In this document: piece by piece, positions 8,208 to 15,898 of the stretch
Position numbering within the stretch: the stretch's first letter is position 1
How the letters are laid out: every line of letters starts with the position of its first letter
Assembly: GCA_016213735.1 (NCBI GenBank)
Contig: JACQZU010000014.1
Span: 186,001-250,000, forward strand
Direction of reading: 5' to 3'
DNA from: Acidobacteriota bacterium
GTDB taxonomy: Bacteria > Acidobacteriota > Holophagae > Holophagales > Holophagaceae
DNA length: 64,000 nt
Notes under the pieces: model-generated
What the model saw: the letters and a program-made list of their open reading frames with translations, nothing else
Told to the model about the DNA's origin: nothing
Databases searched by the model: none
Translations under genes and position numbers: made by a program

Positions 8208-9224
8208 GTGAAGGACCTGCGCTCCCTCGCCCTGGAGGTCCGGGACGGCCGCCTGCGGATCCTGGACCAGACCCGCCTGCCCTTCGATGAGGCCTGGGTG
8301 GCGGTGGAGGGGCCGGACCACATGGTGGCCCTCATCCGCGCCCTGTCGGTGCGGGGCGCGCCCCTCATCGGCGTGGCGGCGGCGGCGGCCCTGGCGGCCT
8401 TCGCGGAATCCGGCGTGGGCGGGGAGGCGCTGCGGGCGGCCCTTGCGGAGCTGCGGCAGGCCCGGCCCACCGCCGTGAACCTGATGTGGGCCATGGACCG
8501 CATGGGCGCGGTGCTGGCGGCGGGGGGCGGGGCGGCGGCCCTGGCGGCCGAGGCCGAGGCCGTCTTCGACGAGGACGTGGCCCTCTGCGAGGGCATGGCC
8601 GCCCAGGCCCTGGGCCTGCTGGGTTCGGGCGAGGCCGTGCTCACCCACTGCAACAGCGGGGGCCTGGCCACCGCGGGCATCGGCACCGCCCTGGGGGCCA
8701 TCCGGCGGGGCTGGGAGGCGGGGCGCATCGTCCACGTCTATGCCGACGAGACCCGGCCCCTGCTCCAGGGCGGCCGGCTCACCGCCTGGGAGCTGGGCAA
8801 GCTGGGCATCCCCCACACCCTCCTCACCGACAGCATGGCGGCCCTCCTGCTGCGGGAGGGCCGCGTCACCCGCGTGCTGGTGGGCGCGGACCGGGTGGCC
8901 GCCAACGGCGACTTCGCCAACAAGGTGGGCACCTACGGTCTCGCGGTGCAGGCCCGCCACCACGGCGTGCCCTTCCATCCCGTGGCGCCCTGGAGCACCG
9001 TGGACCTCGCCTGCCCCGACGGCGCGGCCATCCCCATCGAGGCCCGGGACGGCGACGAGGTGCGCGGCTACGGCCCCTGGCGCTGGGCCCCCGCCGCCAG
9101 CCCCGCCTACAACCCCGCCTTCGACGTCACCCCGTCCGCCCTGGTCACCAGCCTCATCCTGGACCGGGCCGTGGTGCCTGGAGAGGAACTGGGACGGGGG
9201 GCCCTGGCGAAACTGGGGGGCTGA
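8208..9224 (+). CDS. mtnA: S-methyl-5-thioribose-1-phosphate isomerase
   Basis: 338 residues, GTG start. The family hallmarks are present: RGAPLIGVAAA near residue 48, catalytic C148 in LTHCNSGG, and catalytic D228 in VGADRVAANGD followed by NKVGTY. It converts 5-methylthioribose 1-phosphate to 5-methylthioribulose 1-phosphate in salvage of methylthioadenosine. The preceding aldolase gene very likely uses its product. Confidence 0.96.
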   Translation: MKDLRSLALEVRDGRLRILDQTRLPFDEAWVAVEGPDHMVALIRALSVRGAPLIGVAAAAALAAFAESGVGGEALRAALAELRQARPTAVNLMWAMDRMGAVLAAGGGAAALAAEAEAVFDEDVALCEGMAAQALGLLGSGEAVLTHCNSGGLATAGIGTALGAIRRGWEAGRIVHVYADETRPLLQGGRLTAWELGKLGIPHTLLTDSMAALLLREGRVTRVLVGADRVAANGDFANKVGTYGLAVQARHHGVPFHPVAPWSTVDLACPDGAAIPIEARDGDEVRGYGPWRWAPAASPAYNPAFDVTPSALVTSLILDRAVVPGEELGRGALAKLGG

Positions 9225-9261
9225 AGGCGCCGGCCATCGCTTTTTGATTCCCCGTCGGCCC

Positions 9262-9687
9262 TCAGGCCCCCCGGACCACTTCCCCGGCCAGGCGGTCCAG
9301 GTTCTGTTCGTTGGCGCTTTCCAGGAAGGCGCGCATCTTCTCGGCGAAGTCGGGGTTCTCGAAGGTGCCCACCCAGCTGAGGCGGGTGCCGGCGCCCTGG
9401 GGCTCCAGCTCGATGCACAGCTCGAAGTGAGGCTGGTTCACATGCTGGATCCGCACCCGGGCGCCGGGGACGATCTCCAGGAACTTCGACTCGTTGGGGT
9501 AGTCGGTGCCGTCCGGGCCGTGCATGGTAAAGAGCCAGGTGCCGCCGGGCCGGAACTCGAAGGTGTGGAAGGTGTTGGTGAAGCCCGCGGGGCCCCACCA
9601 GCGGGCCAGGCGCGCGGGATCTTCGAAGGCGGCAAAGACGGCGGCGGGGCTGGCGGGCAGCTCCCGGAGGTGACGGAAGGTGGACAT
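9262..9687 (-). CDS. SRPBCC/AHSA1-type protein
   Basis: 141 residues from the ATG at 9687, which has GGAGG 5 nt upstream. The pattern ASPAAVFAAFEDPARLARWWGPAGF at the N-terminus and the later GGTW and GTRLSW segments are typical of AHSA1/START-like ligand-binding proteins. The function of bacterial members is mostly unknown; they form a helix-grip fold with a hydrophobic cavity. It is convergent with mtnA and not in an operon. The 9688-9949 stretch upstream holds no gene that I can support. Confidence 0.88.
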   Translation of the reverse strand: MSTFRHLRELPASPAAVFAAFEDPARLARWWGPAGFTNTFHTFEFRPGGTWLFTMHGPDGTDYPNESKFLEIVPGARVRIQHVNQPHFELCIELEPQGAGTRLSWVGTFENPDFAEKMRAFLESANEQNLDRLAGEVVRGA

Positions 9688-9949
9688 GGGGTCCTCCGGG
9701 CCTGGTTCCAGGGGGGGCGGGGTACGCCCCGCAGGGGCCAGGGTAGCGGAAAGGGGCCCAGGGATTGTTGGACACCCACCTGGCCGCGCCCCGCGGCACC
9801 GAACCCGAGGACGAATGGTGATATTCGGGACGGCAGCCCCCACGTGGTCGCATTCCGTTCCCGTCCCTCGCGCTCCTCGCCCAGGCCGTTTTCCTAACCG
9901 TGACCGGGGCCGCCACCATGGCCGAGACAGTTCCCGTGGGCGTGCCCCG

Positions 9950-11194
9950 CTACCCCACCCCTCCCGCCTCCCGCGCCAGCCTGGGGAGCCGGATGGTGAA
10001 GGTGGACCCGTGCCCTCGCCCGCGGCTGTGGGCGGTGATGTCGCCGCCGTGGCGCTCGACGATCTCCTTGGCGAGGTGGAGGCCCAGGCCCGTGCCGGGG
10101 ACCTGGCGGGTCATCTCGTCGCCGGCGCGGAAGAAACGCTGGAAGAGGCGGTGGGCGTCCTTGCCGGAAAAGCCCCGGCCCTGGTCGCTCACCACGAGGA
10201 TCGCCTCGTCGCGGTCCCCGTCCAGGGTCACCAAAGTGGTGCGGGGCTCGACGGCGTACTTGTAGGCGTTGGAGAGCAGGTTCTCCAGGGCCATGTTCAG
10301 GTTGGCCACGTCGGCCATCACCCAGATGCCCTGGGCCAGTTCCAGGCGCAGGCCCAGGCTTCCGGGTCCCAGGCGCTGGTCCATGGCTTCGCAGGTGTCC
10401 CGCACCCAGGGGGCCAATTCCAGGGGTTGGAGGTTCAGGTCCATGGTCTGGGCCTCGGCCCGTGCCACGGTGAGGAGGTTTCCGACCATGTCCGCCAGGC
10501 GGGTCAGATCCTGATCCATGAGGATCTGGATCCGGTCCCTCTGGTCCTGGTCCAGCTTCCGGGCGAACAGGGTCTCGGTCCACACCCGGAGGGAGGCGAT
10601 GGGGGTCTTGAGCTCGTGGGTGACGGCGGCGATGAAGTTCCGCTGAAGGAGCATGAGTTCCATTTCTGTGCTCAGGCGCCGGTAGATGTAGGTCAGGCCC
10701 AGGAGCACGCCCAGGGCCATGAAGGCGCCCTGGGTGCCGGTCCAGAGCAGGGCCCGGGTCCGCTCCCGCTCCAACTCCAGCAGGGGTTCCTGCCGCAGGG
10801 CCAGGTACCCCGTGGAGTCCACCAGGGGAGGGTCGTCGGGGTCCACGGGTTCCGTGACCACCACCACGTGGGGGAAGCGTTCCTCGATGAGCGCCCGGCG
10901 GCGGGCCAGGGGGGGGAGGTCCACCAGCCGGCCCTCGATGATCCCGGGTTGGGGCGGAAGATCCCGCTGGGGAGAGCTCAGGCGGAGAATCAGGGAGTAG
11001 TCGTACTGCCAGGCCTCGGCCCGTCCCGCCCGGAGGGTGGCGATGCGGGCGTCCTGGAGGCGCCTGGACTCCCGGATGGAGCGGCCGATCCACCATCCCA
11101 CCTGAGAACAGAGCAGAACCGCCACGCTCCAGAAGATGATCCTCTGGAGAGTCAAGGGGTTGAGGTGGGCCCGGCGGTGTCGGAGGGATGGCAT
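9950..11194 (-). CDS. Sensor histidine kinase with periplasmic domain
   Basis: 414 residues. Two transmembrane helices (about 17-38 and 152-172) enclose a periplasmic region of about 110 residues. The cytoplasmic part has HisKA with phospho-acceptor H193 in THELKTP and a HATPase_c with the N box ALENLLSNAYKYA, DQGRGFSG, F box FQRFFRAGD and GTGLGLHLA. No HAMP domain is obvious between TM2 and the H box. It diverges from another kinase gene across a 66-bp spacer, and no response regulator is adjacent, so it is an orphan here. Confidence 0.93.
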   Translation of the reverse strand: MPSLRHRRAHLNPLTLQRIIFWSVAVLLCSQVGWWIGRSIRESRRLQDARIATLRAGRAEAWQYDYSLILRLSSPQRDLPPQPGIIEGRLVDLPPLARRRALIEERFPHVVVVTEPVDPDDPPLVDSTGYLALRQEPLLELERERTRALLWTGTQGAFMALGVLLGLTYIYRRLSTEMELMLLQRNFIAAVTHELKTPIASLRVWTETLFARKLDQDQRDRIQILMDQDLTRLADMVGNLLTVARAEAQTMDLNLQPLELAPWVRDTCEAMDQRLGPGSLGLRLELAQGIWVMADVANLNMALENLLSNAYKYAVEPRTTLVTLDGDRDEAILVVSDQGRGFSGKDAHRLFQRFFRAGDEMTRQVPGTGLGLHLAKEIVERHGGDITAHSRGRGHGSTFTIRLPRLAREAGGVG

Positions 11195-11260
11195 GAAAGG
11201 ACCGGAAACTCCACAACTCTACTTGCAATAGGGCGCACCCAGGGCAAGCATGGAGGACCG

Positions 11261-12712
11261 ATGGATACCAAGCCGCCGGCACCTCCCGTTCCCCCCAGGC
11301 AGGGCGGCCCCTCGGGGCCGGGGAGCCGTCTGCCCCAGGCGACCCAGCTCCAGGCTCCCAGTGTGCGGGGCAGCACGGAGATGTTGGCAGAACTGGTGAC
11401 GGCCCAGCGCCAGGTCTCCCAGATGGCGCAGGAGTCTGCGGACCTCCGAGGAAAGCTCGGCCGGCGCACCCACCAGATGTCGGTGCTCCAGCACCTGGCG
11501 GAGATTCTCGCGGCCACGCCGAAGATGGCCCAGCTCGCCCAGGCGCTCCAGGAGGTCTTCGTCCAGGAGTTCGGCGCGCGGCGCTGCGTGGTGTGGGTGA
11601 TGGAGGATGCGGGCGCCAAGTTCGTCCCCCGAACCGCCCACGGAGTCCCCCGCAGCGGCCTGGAGCACATGCACCTGCCCATGCCCAACCCCTTCCCGGG
11701 GCAGCCCATCATGCTCTTCCAGAACCAGTGGCTGGACGCCGCGGCGCTGCCCGCCGGGATGGAGGCCCTCAAGGGCGGGGACGGCTCCGCCTTCTACTTC
11801 GTCCCCTTCGAGTACCAGCTCCTTCTCATGGGATTTGCCATCCTGGCGGTGGACAAGGGGCGCAAGTTCGACGATTCCGACCTGGACTCCCTGTCCCTGC
11901 TCCAGAAGCAGGCGGCCTCGAGCCTCTACAACGCCTGGCTTTTCAGGGACATCCAGGAGCAGCGGGACAAGCTCCAGCGGCAGGCGGTGGAACTCGAAGC
12001 GGCCAACACGGCGCTTCGGGAAGCCGACCGCTTCAAGAGCGAATTCCTCGCGCTGACCAGCCACGAGCTTCGAACGCCCTTGACCGGAATCCTCGGGTTC
12101 ACCCGGCTGGTCCTGGAAGGGCTCTTCGACGACGAGGCGGAGATGCGGCAGCTGCTCCAGGACAGCTACGTGTCGGGCCAGCACCTGCTGGACCTCCTGA
12201 ACGACATCCTGGACCTGGCCAAGATCGAGAGCGGCCGGCTGGAGATCCATCCGGAACCCTTCAGCCTCGGCGTGCTGCTGGAGGAAGTGCACCAGATCGC
12301 GGAAGGCTACCCCAAGCGCCCCGGCGTGGTGACCATCTGGCCCATGGACCTCCAGGACCTTCCGGAGGTCATGGTGGATCCGTACCGGCTCAAACAGGTC
12401 TTCCTCAATGTGCTCTCCAACGCCTTCAAGTTCACCCGGGAGGGCAGCGTGCGGGTGGGGGTGGAGCGATTCCCAGGCCGGCTCCAGGTGCAGGTCGTGG
12501 ACACGGGAATCGGGGTCGCCCCCGAAGCCCAGAAGAACCTGTTCCAGAAATTCGTCCAGGCGGAGGGCGGCCACTCCCGGGAGTACGGTGGCACGGGCCT
12601 GGGCCTCGTGATCTGCCGGCACCTGATGGAGATGATGGGGGGCAGCATCGAGTTGTACAGCGAGGGATCGGGAAAGGGCACCACCATGACCCTTTCGGTC
12701 CAGATCGCCTAA
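11261..12712 (+). CDS. Cytoplasmic GAF-domain sensor histidine kinase
   Basis: 483 residues from the ATG at 11261 (GGAGG 4 nt upstream); the open frame continues far upstream but overlaps the divergent kinase. Order: short proline-rich N-terminus, coiled-coil (about 42-75), GAF domain (about 80-235), a second coiled-coil (about 237-260), HisKA with H268 in SHELRTP, and HATPase_c with NVLSNAFKF, DTGIGV and GGTGLGLVI. No transmembrane segment, so it senses an intracellular signal. No adjacent response regulator. Confidence 0.93.
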   Translation: MDTKPPAPPVPPRQGGPSGPGSRLPQATQLQAPSVRGSTEMLAELVTAQRQVSQMAQESADLRGKLGRRTHQMSVLQHLAEILAATPKMAQLAQALQEVFVQEFGARRCVVWVMEDAGAKFVPRTAHGVPRSGLEHMHLPMPNPFPGQPIMLFQNQWLDAAALPAGMEALKGGDGSAFYFVPFEYQLLLMGFAILAVDKGRKFDDSDLDSLSLLQKQAASSLYNAWLFRDIQEQRDKLQRQAVELEAANTALREADRFKSEFLALTSHELRTPLTGILGFTRLVLEGLFDDEAEMRQLLQDSYVSGQHLLDLLNDILDLAKIESGRLEIHPEPFSLGVLLEEVHQIAEGYPKRPGVVTIWPMDLQDLPEVMVDPYRLKQVFLNVLSNAFKFTREGSVRVGVERFPGRLQVQVVDTGIGVAPEAQKNLFQKFVQAEGGHSREYGGTGLGLVICRHLMEMMGGSIELYSEGSGKGTTMTLSVQIA

Positions 12713-12878
12713 CATCCTCCGGGGGGCACCGCTGCGCTCGGCCCCCCGGACCCCCGCGCCCTTCGCAGGGGGACCCTGCTCAGGGCTTCATCCTCCGGGG
12801 GGCACCGCTGCGCTCGGCCCCCCGGACCCCCGCGCCCTTCGCAGGGGGACCCTGCTCAGGGCTTCATCCTCCGGGGGG
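12713..12878. repeat. Tandem 76-bp intergenic repeat (2.2 copies) with strong hairpins
   Basis: Two identical 76-bp units (12713-12788 and 12789-12864) and the first 14 bases of a third follow directly after the kinase stop codon. Each unit holds a perfect 9-bp stem (CCGGGGGGC with GCCCCCCGG), a second stem around CGCGCCCTTCGC, and the small stem CCCTG-CT-CAGGG. It has no coding potential that stands out. Likely a REP-like dispersed element or a terminator array. Confidence 0.9.
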
Positions 12879-12925
12879 GAGGCCCCGGGTTGCTCGGCCA
12901 CCGGCAGCTACCCTCGGCGGTCTGT

Positions 12926-12962
12926 CCAAATCGAAAATCGAAATTCGAAAATCGGAAATGGA
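12926..12962. repeat. A-rich direct-repeat island upstream of the DegT gene
   Basis: Successive AAATCG, AAAATCG, AAATTCG, AAAATCGG units make a short low-GC island in otherwise about 70% GC sequence. It also contains the palindrome TTCGAA-like core CGAAATTCG. It lies about 30 bp before the DegT start. A TAGTCT hexamer at 12966-12971 could be the -10 box of that gene. Confidence 0.6.
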
Positions 12963-12989
12963 CCTTAGTCTGGAGTGTCGAGGCTTCCG

Positions 12990-14204
12990 ATGAGCTACAC
13001 CCGCCGCGAGTCCTTCCTGCCCTTCACCCGGCCCGTCATCGGCCAGGAGGAGATTGCCGAGATCATCGATTCCATCGAGAGCGGCTGGATCACCACCGGA
13101 CCCAAGGCCGCCCGGTTCGAAGGAGAACTCCAGCGGTACAACGAGGTCCGGCACTGCCTGGCCATGAACAGCGCCACCACCGCCCAGGAAATCAGCCTCC
13201 AATGCCTCGGACTCCGGCAGGGCGACGAAGTCCTCACCACCTCCCTCACCTGGGTGAGCACGCTCTCCACCGTGGTCCTCCAGGGGGGGGTGCCGGTCCT
13301 GGTGGACATCGACCCCAAGACCCTGAACATGGACCCGGCTCGCCTGGAGGCGGCGATCACGCCGCGAACCGTGGGCATCATCCCGGTCCACCTCACGGGC
13401 CTCCCGTGTCCCATGGAGGCCATCTGGAAGGTGGCCGAAAGGCACGGCCTCTGGGTGGTGGAGGACGCGGCCCAGGCCATGGGGGCACGCTACGCCGGTC
13501 GGAAAATCGGGTCGGACAGGCGGTCCGTCATGACGGTCTACAGTTTCCACCCCAACAAGAACCTCACCACGGGGGAGGGGGGCGCCATCGCCTTCCACGA
13601 CCAGGCCCTCGCCTCCCGGATCCAGCGCCTTCGCTTCCACGGCATCGAACGGGACGCGTGGAAGCGCCAGAGCAAGGAGGGCAGCCTCCACATCGACGTG
13701 GAGGAGCCCGCCCGGAAGGCCAATTTCATGGACCTCCAGGCGGCCATCGGCCTCCACCAGCTGAAGAAGCTGGACGGATTCAACGCCCGGCGGGGCGAGC
13801 TCTTCCGGCGCTACTTCAAGCTCTTCCGGGACATGGACGAATTCCTGCTCCCCTGGGAGGGGGACGCGGTGCATGAGCACTGCTTCCACCTCTTCATCGC
13901 CAGGGTCCTCCCCGAGAAGGCCGGCCTCTCCCGAGACGCCTTCGTGCAGGCCCTGAAGGAGGAGAACATCGGGAGCGGAATCCATTACCGGCCCGCCCAC
14001 TGGCACAGTTTCTACAAGGACTTCTACGAGCGGCACGCCCACGCCCTTCCCAAGAAGGGGCTACCCCACACCGACTGGAGCGGGGAACGGCTGCTCAGCC
14101 TGCCCCTCTGGCCCGGTCTCACGGAGGAGGACCAGGACCAGGTGGTGGAGGCGATCCGTCACGTGCTCTCCCAGGCCCGGGCCCGGCGACAAGTCAAGGT
14201 GTAG
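12990..14204 (+). CDS. DegT/DnrJ/EryC1/StrS family PLP aminotransferase
   Basis: 404 residues from ATG 12990 (GAGG 6 nt upstream); GTG at 12975 is an alternative start. The N-terminus has the family signature PVIGQEE and the SGWITTGPKAARFE motif. The PLP-binding lysine is K190 in SFHPNKNLTTGEGG, with D of VVEDAAQAMG upstream. Members transfer an amino group to nucleotide-linked keto-sugars for surface polysaccharides or glycoconjugates. No other sugar biosynthesis gene is adjacent, so the substrate is open. Confidence 0.95.
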   Translation: MSYTRRESFLPFTRPVIGQEEIAEIIDSIESGWITTGPKAARFEGELQRYNEVRHCLAMNSATTAQEISLQCLGLRQGDEVLTTSLTWVSTLSTVVLQGGVPVLVDIDPKTLNMDPARLEAAITPRTVGIIPVHLTGLPCPMEAIWKVAERHGLWVVEDAAQAMGARYAGRKIGSDRRSVMTVYSFHPNKNLTTGEGGAIAFHDQALASRIQRLRFHGIERDAWKRQSKEGSLHIDVEEPARKANFMDLQAAIGLHQLKKLDGFNARRGELFRRYFKLFRDMDEFLLPWEGDAVHEHCFHLFIARVLPEKAGLSRDAFVQALKEENIGSGIHYRPAHWHSFYKDFYERHAHALPKKGLPHTDWSGERLLSLPLWPGLTEEDQDQVVEAIRHVLSQARARRQVKV

Positions 14205-14292
14205 ACCGGTCCGGATTTTTTCCCCGGGCCAGCAGCTATTTGGGGTGGCTCCGGGGGGCCGGCCGCAGCATCCTGGGCCATCGGAGTCCGCC

Positions 14293-14982
14293 ATGGTCCT
14301 GCCCCTGTTGCTCTCCCTCCTCGTGACCCAGGAACTGCCCCGGGAGGCGGAACTCCGCCGCCAGCGTGATACCTGGAAGGGCATCGCCGAGCACAGCAAG
14401 CACGACAGCGAGGCCTGGCACAAGGTGGCCGGGTTCGAACTGGAACTGGGCAACCCCGACGCGGCCCTCGAAGCGGCCTCGAAGGCCATCGCCATGTTCC
14501 CCAAGTACGCCGCGGCCTATGCGACGCGGGCCCGGGCCCACTTCAACAAGAAGTCCTGGGGAGCCTGCCGGAAGGACTGCGACACCGTGATCGAGCTCCT
14601 GGAAGCGAAGGGTGGCATGAAACGCTTCATCGAGCTTGAACGGCCCCCCGCCCATTACATCGCCAGCTACCGGCTCCGGGGGTTGGCCTGGTCCTGGGAA
14701 TCCGCGTGGGAGCCTGCCCTGGCGGACTTCGCCTCCGCCCTCAAGCTGGACCGGAACAATGCCCAGCTCCACGGGGAGCGCGCCTACCTTGCGGAGAAGG
14801 CAGGCCGGAAGGCGGACGCCGTGGAGGGCTGGCTTCGGGCCGGCCTGCTCCATGCGGACGCCCGGGCGGCCGCCAAGGCCCAGGAGGCTGCCGGCAACCT
14901 GGAACGGCTGGGTGCGAAAAAGGAGGCCGCCCAGGTCCGGGCCAAGGTGGAGGAGGGCCGTCCCAAGTCCGACCTGCCTTAG
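14293..14982 (+). CDS. TPR-repeat protein
   Basis: 229 residues. A short hydrophobic N-terminus (MVLPLLLSLLV) resembles a signal peptide. About four tetratricopeptide-like helical pairs follow, for example around residues 38-70 (AWHKVAGFELELGNPDAALEAA) and 125-155 (ALADFASALKLDRNN). Such repeats bind proteins; the partner is unknown. The ORF stands alone between the DegT gene and the convergent LytTR regulator. Confidence 0.85.
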   Translation: MVLPLLLSLLVTQELPREAELRRQRDTWKGIAEHSKHDSEAWHKVAGFELELGNPDAALEAASKAIAMFPKYAAAYATRARAHFNKKSWGACRKDCDTVIELLEAKGGMKRFIELERPPAHYIASYRLRGLAWSWESAWEPALADFASALKLDRNNAQLHGERAYLAEKAGRKADAVEGWLRAGLLHADARAAAKAQEAAGNLERLGAKKEAAQVRAKVEEGRPKSDLP

Positions 14983-15050
14983 GGGGTCCGCCTGCCATCC
15001 ATGGATGCAGGCGGTGAGCCGGGGGGCACGTCGCCGGGGGGAGAAAGGAC

Positions 15051-15779
15051 TCAGAGTCCCAAGCGTTCCTTCAGGTGGTGGGTGGCGGAGCGGCTCGCCT
15101 CCAGTTCCACTCCCTCGTTGAGCAGGACCATGCGCCGACCCGTGGAGAGGGTGCGGAGGCCGATGACGTTTTCGGGCCGGATCATGAGGTGCCGCTGGAG
15201 CCGGAGGAACTCCACCTGGGGGAAGGCCGCCTCCACCTCGCTGAGGCTGGTCCAGGCGCTGCGGCAGCGCTTGCCCCCGGCCACGGCCCACACCACCTGG
15301 TCCACCACTTCGAAGTAGGCGACTTTCCGCAGGTCCAGGAGGAGCTTGCCCTCCCCGGCCTTCACGGGGAACCGGAGCCCCGAGGAGCCCCCAGTGGGTG
15401 GAGGCTGGGGCCCCGGGTCCGCCGTGCGGTGACCCGGCCGGATCCGTTCCAGGGTCCGCAGGAGGCGCTCGGGGGTCACGGGTTTCACCAGGTAGTCCAC
15501 CGCGGCGTGCTCAAAAGCGGCCACGGCGTGTTCGGCGTTGCTGGTGACGAACACGACGGGGAGCCCTTGGGGAAGTTCCGCCAGGACCTCGATCCCCGAG
15601 GGGCCGGGCATGCGGATGTCCAGGAAGAGGGCGTCCACCTGGGGCTTGCCCGCCAGCCAGGCGATGAGGGCGGTCCCGTCCTCCAGTTCCGCGAGGACCT
15701 CGCAGCCGGCCCCGCGCAGCAGCCGGGCCAGCCGCGCGCGCGCCAGGGGCTCGTCCTCCGCCAGGGCAATCTTCAACAT
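15051..15779 (-). CDS. LytTR-family response regulator
   Basis: 242 residues from the ATG at 15779, which has GGAG 6 nt upstream. Residues 1-120 are a receiver domain (E9/D9 region AEDEP, phospho-site D54 in LFLDIRMPG, K in VKPVTPE). A linker of about 25 residues leads to a LytTR DNA-binding domain (about 145-242) with WTSLSEVEAAFPQVEFLRLQRHLMI and VIGLRTL. It is divergent from the giant hybrid kinase at 15899, and the two probably form a signalling unit. Confidence 0.94.
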   Translation of the reverse strand: MLKIALAEDEPLARARLARLLRGAGCEVLAELEDGTALIAWLAGKPQVDALFLDIRMPGPSGIEVLAELPQGLPVVFVTSNAEHAVAAFEHAAVDYLVKPVTPERLLRTLERIRPGHRTADPGPQPPPTGGSSGLRFPVKAGEGKLLLDLRKVAYFEVVDQVVWAVAGGKRCRSAWTSLSEVEAAFPQVEFLRLQRHLMIRPENVIGLRTLSTGRRMVLLNEGVELEASRSATHHLKERLGL

Positions 15780-15864
15780 CGTCGCTCCGTTCATCAATGT
15801 AGCCGATCCAGTCCTTCCGTCGGCTGGGAGGCTCTTCCCGGGCAGGTCGGCGGTTTCTGGAGCC

Positions 15865-15888
15865 ATCGGATCTATGATGGGATCCGAA
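15865..15888. promoter_or_regulatory. Inverted repeat around a TATGAT -10 box between the LytTR gene and the hybrid kinase
   Basis: ATCGGATC (15865-15872) and GATCCGAA (15881-15888) match as an inverted repeat in 7 of 8 positions, with TATGAT (15873-15878) between them. This fits a promoter for the kinase gene starting at 15899, overlapped by an operator-like site. Confidence 0.4.
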
Positions 15889-15898
15889 TAGCCGCCCC

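Noticed and set aside
9680-11260. Continuation of the 11261 kinase frame upstream (over 500 codons)
   Set aside because: This part lies opposite the divergent kinase gene (9950-11194) and lacks domain sense; it is an open frame caused by high GC.
14205-14232. Terminator after the DegT gene
   Set aside because: A T-run (TTTTTT) is present, but only a short ACCGGT/TCCGGA palindrome precedes it, too weak to call.
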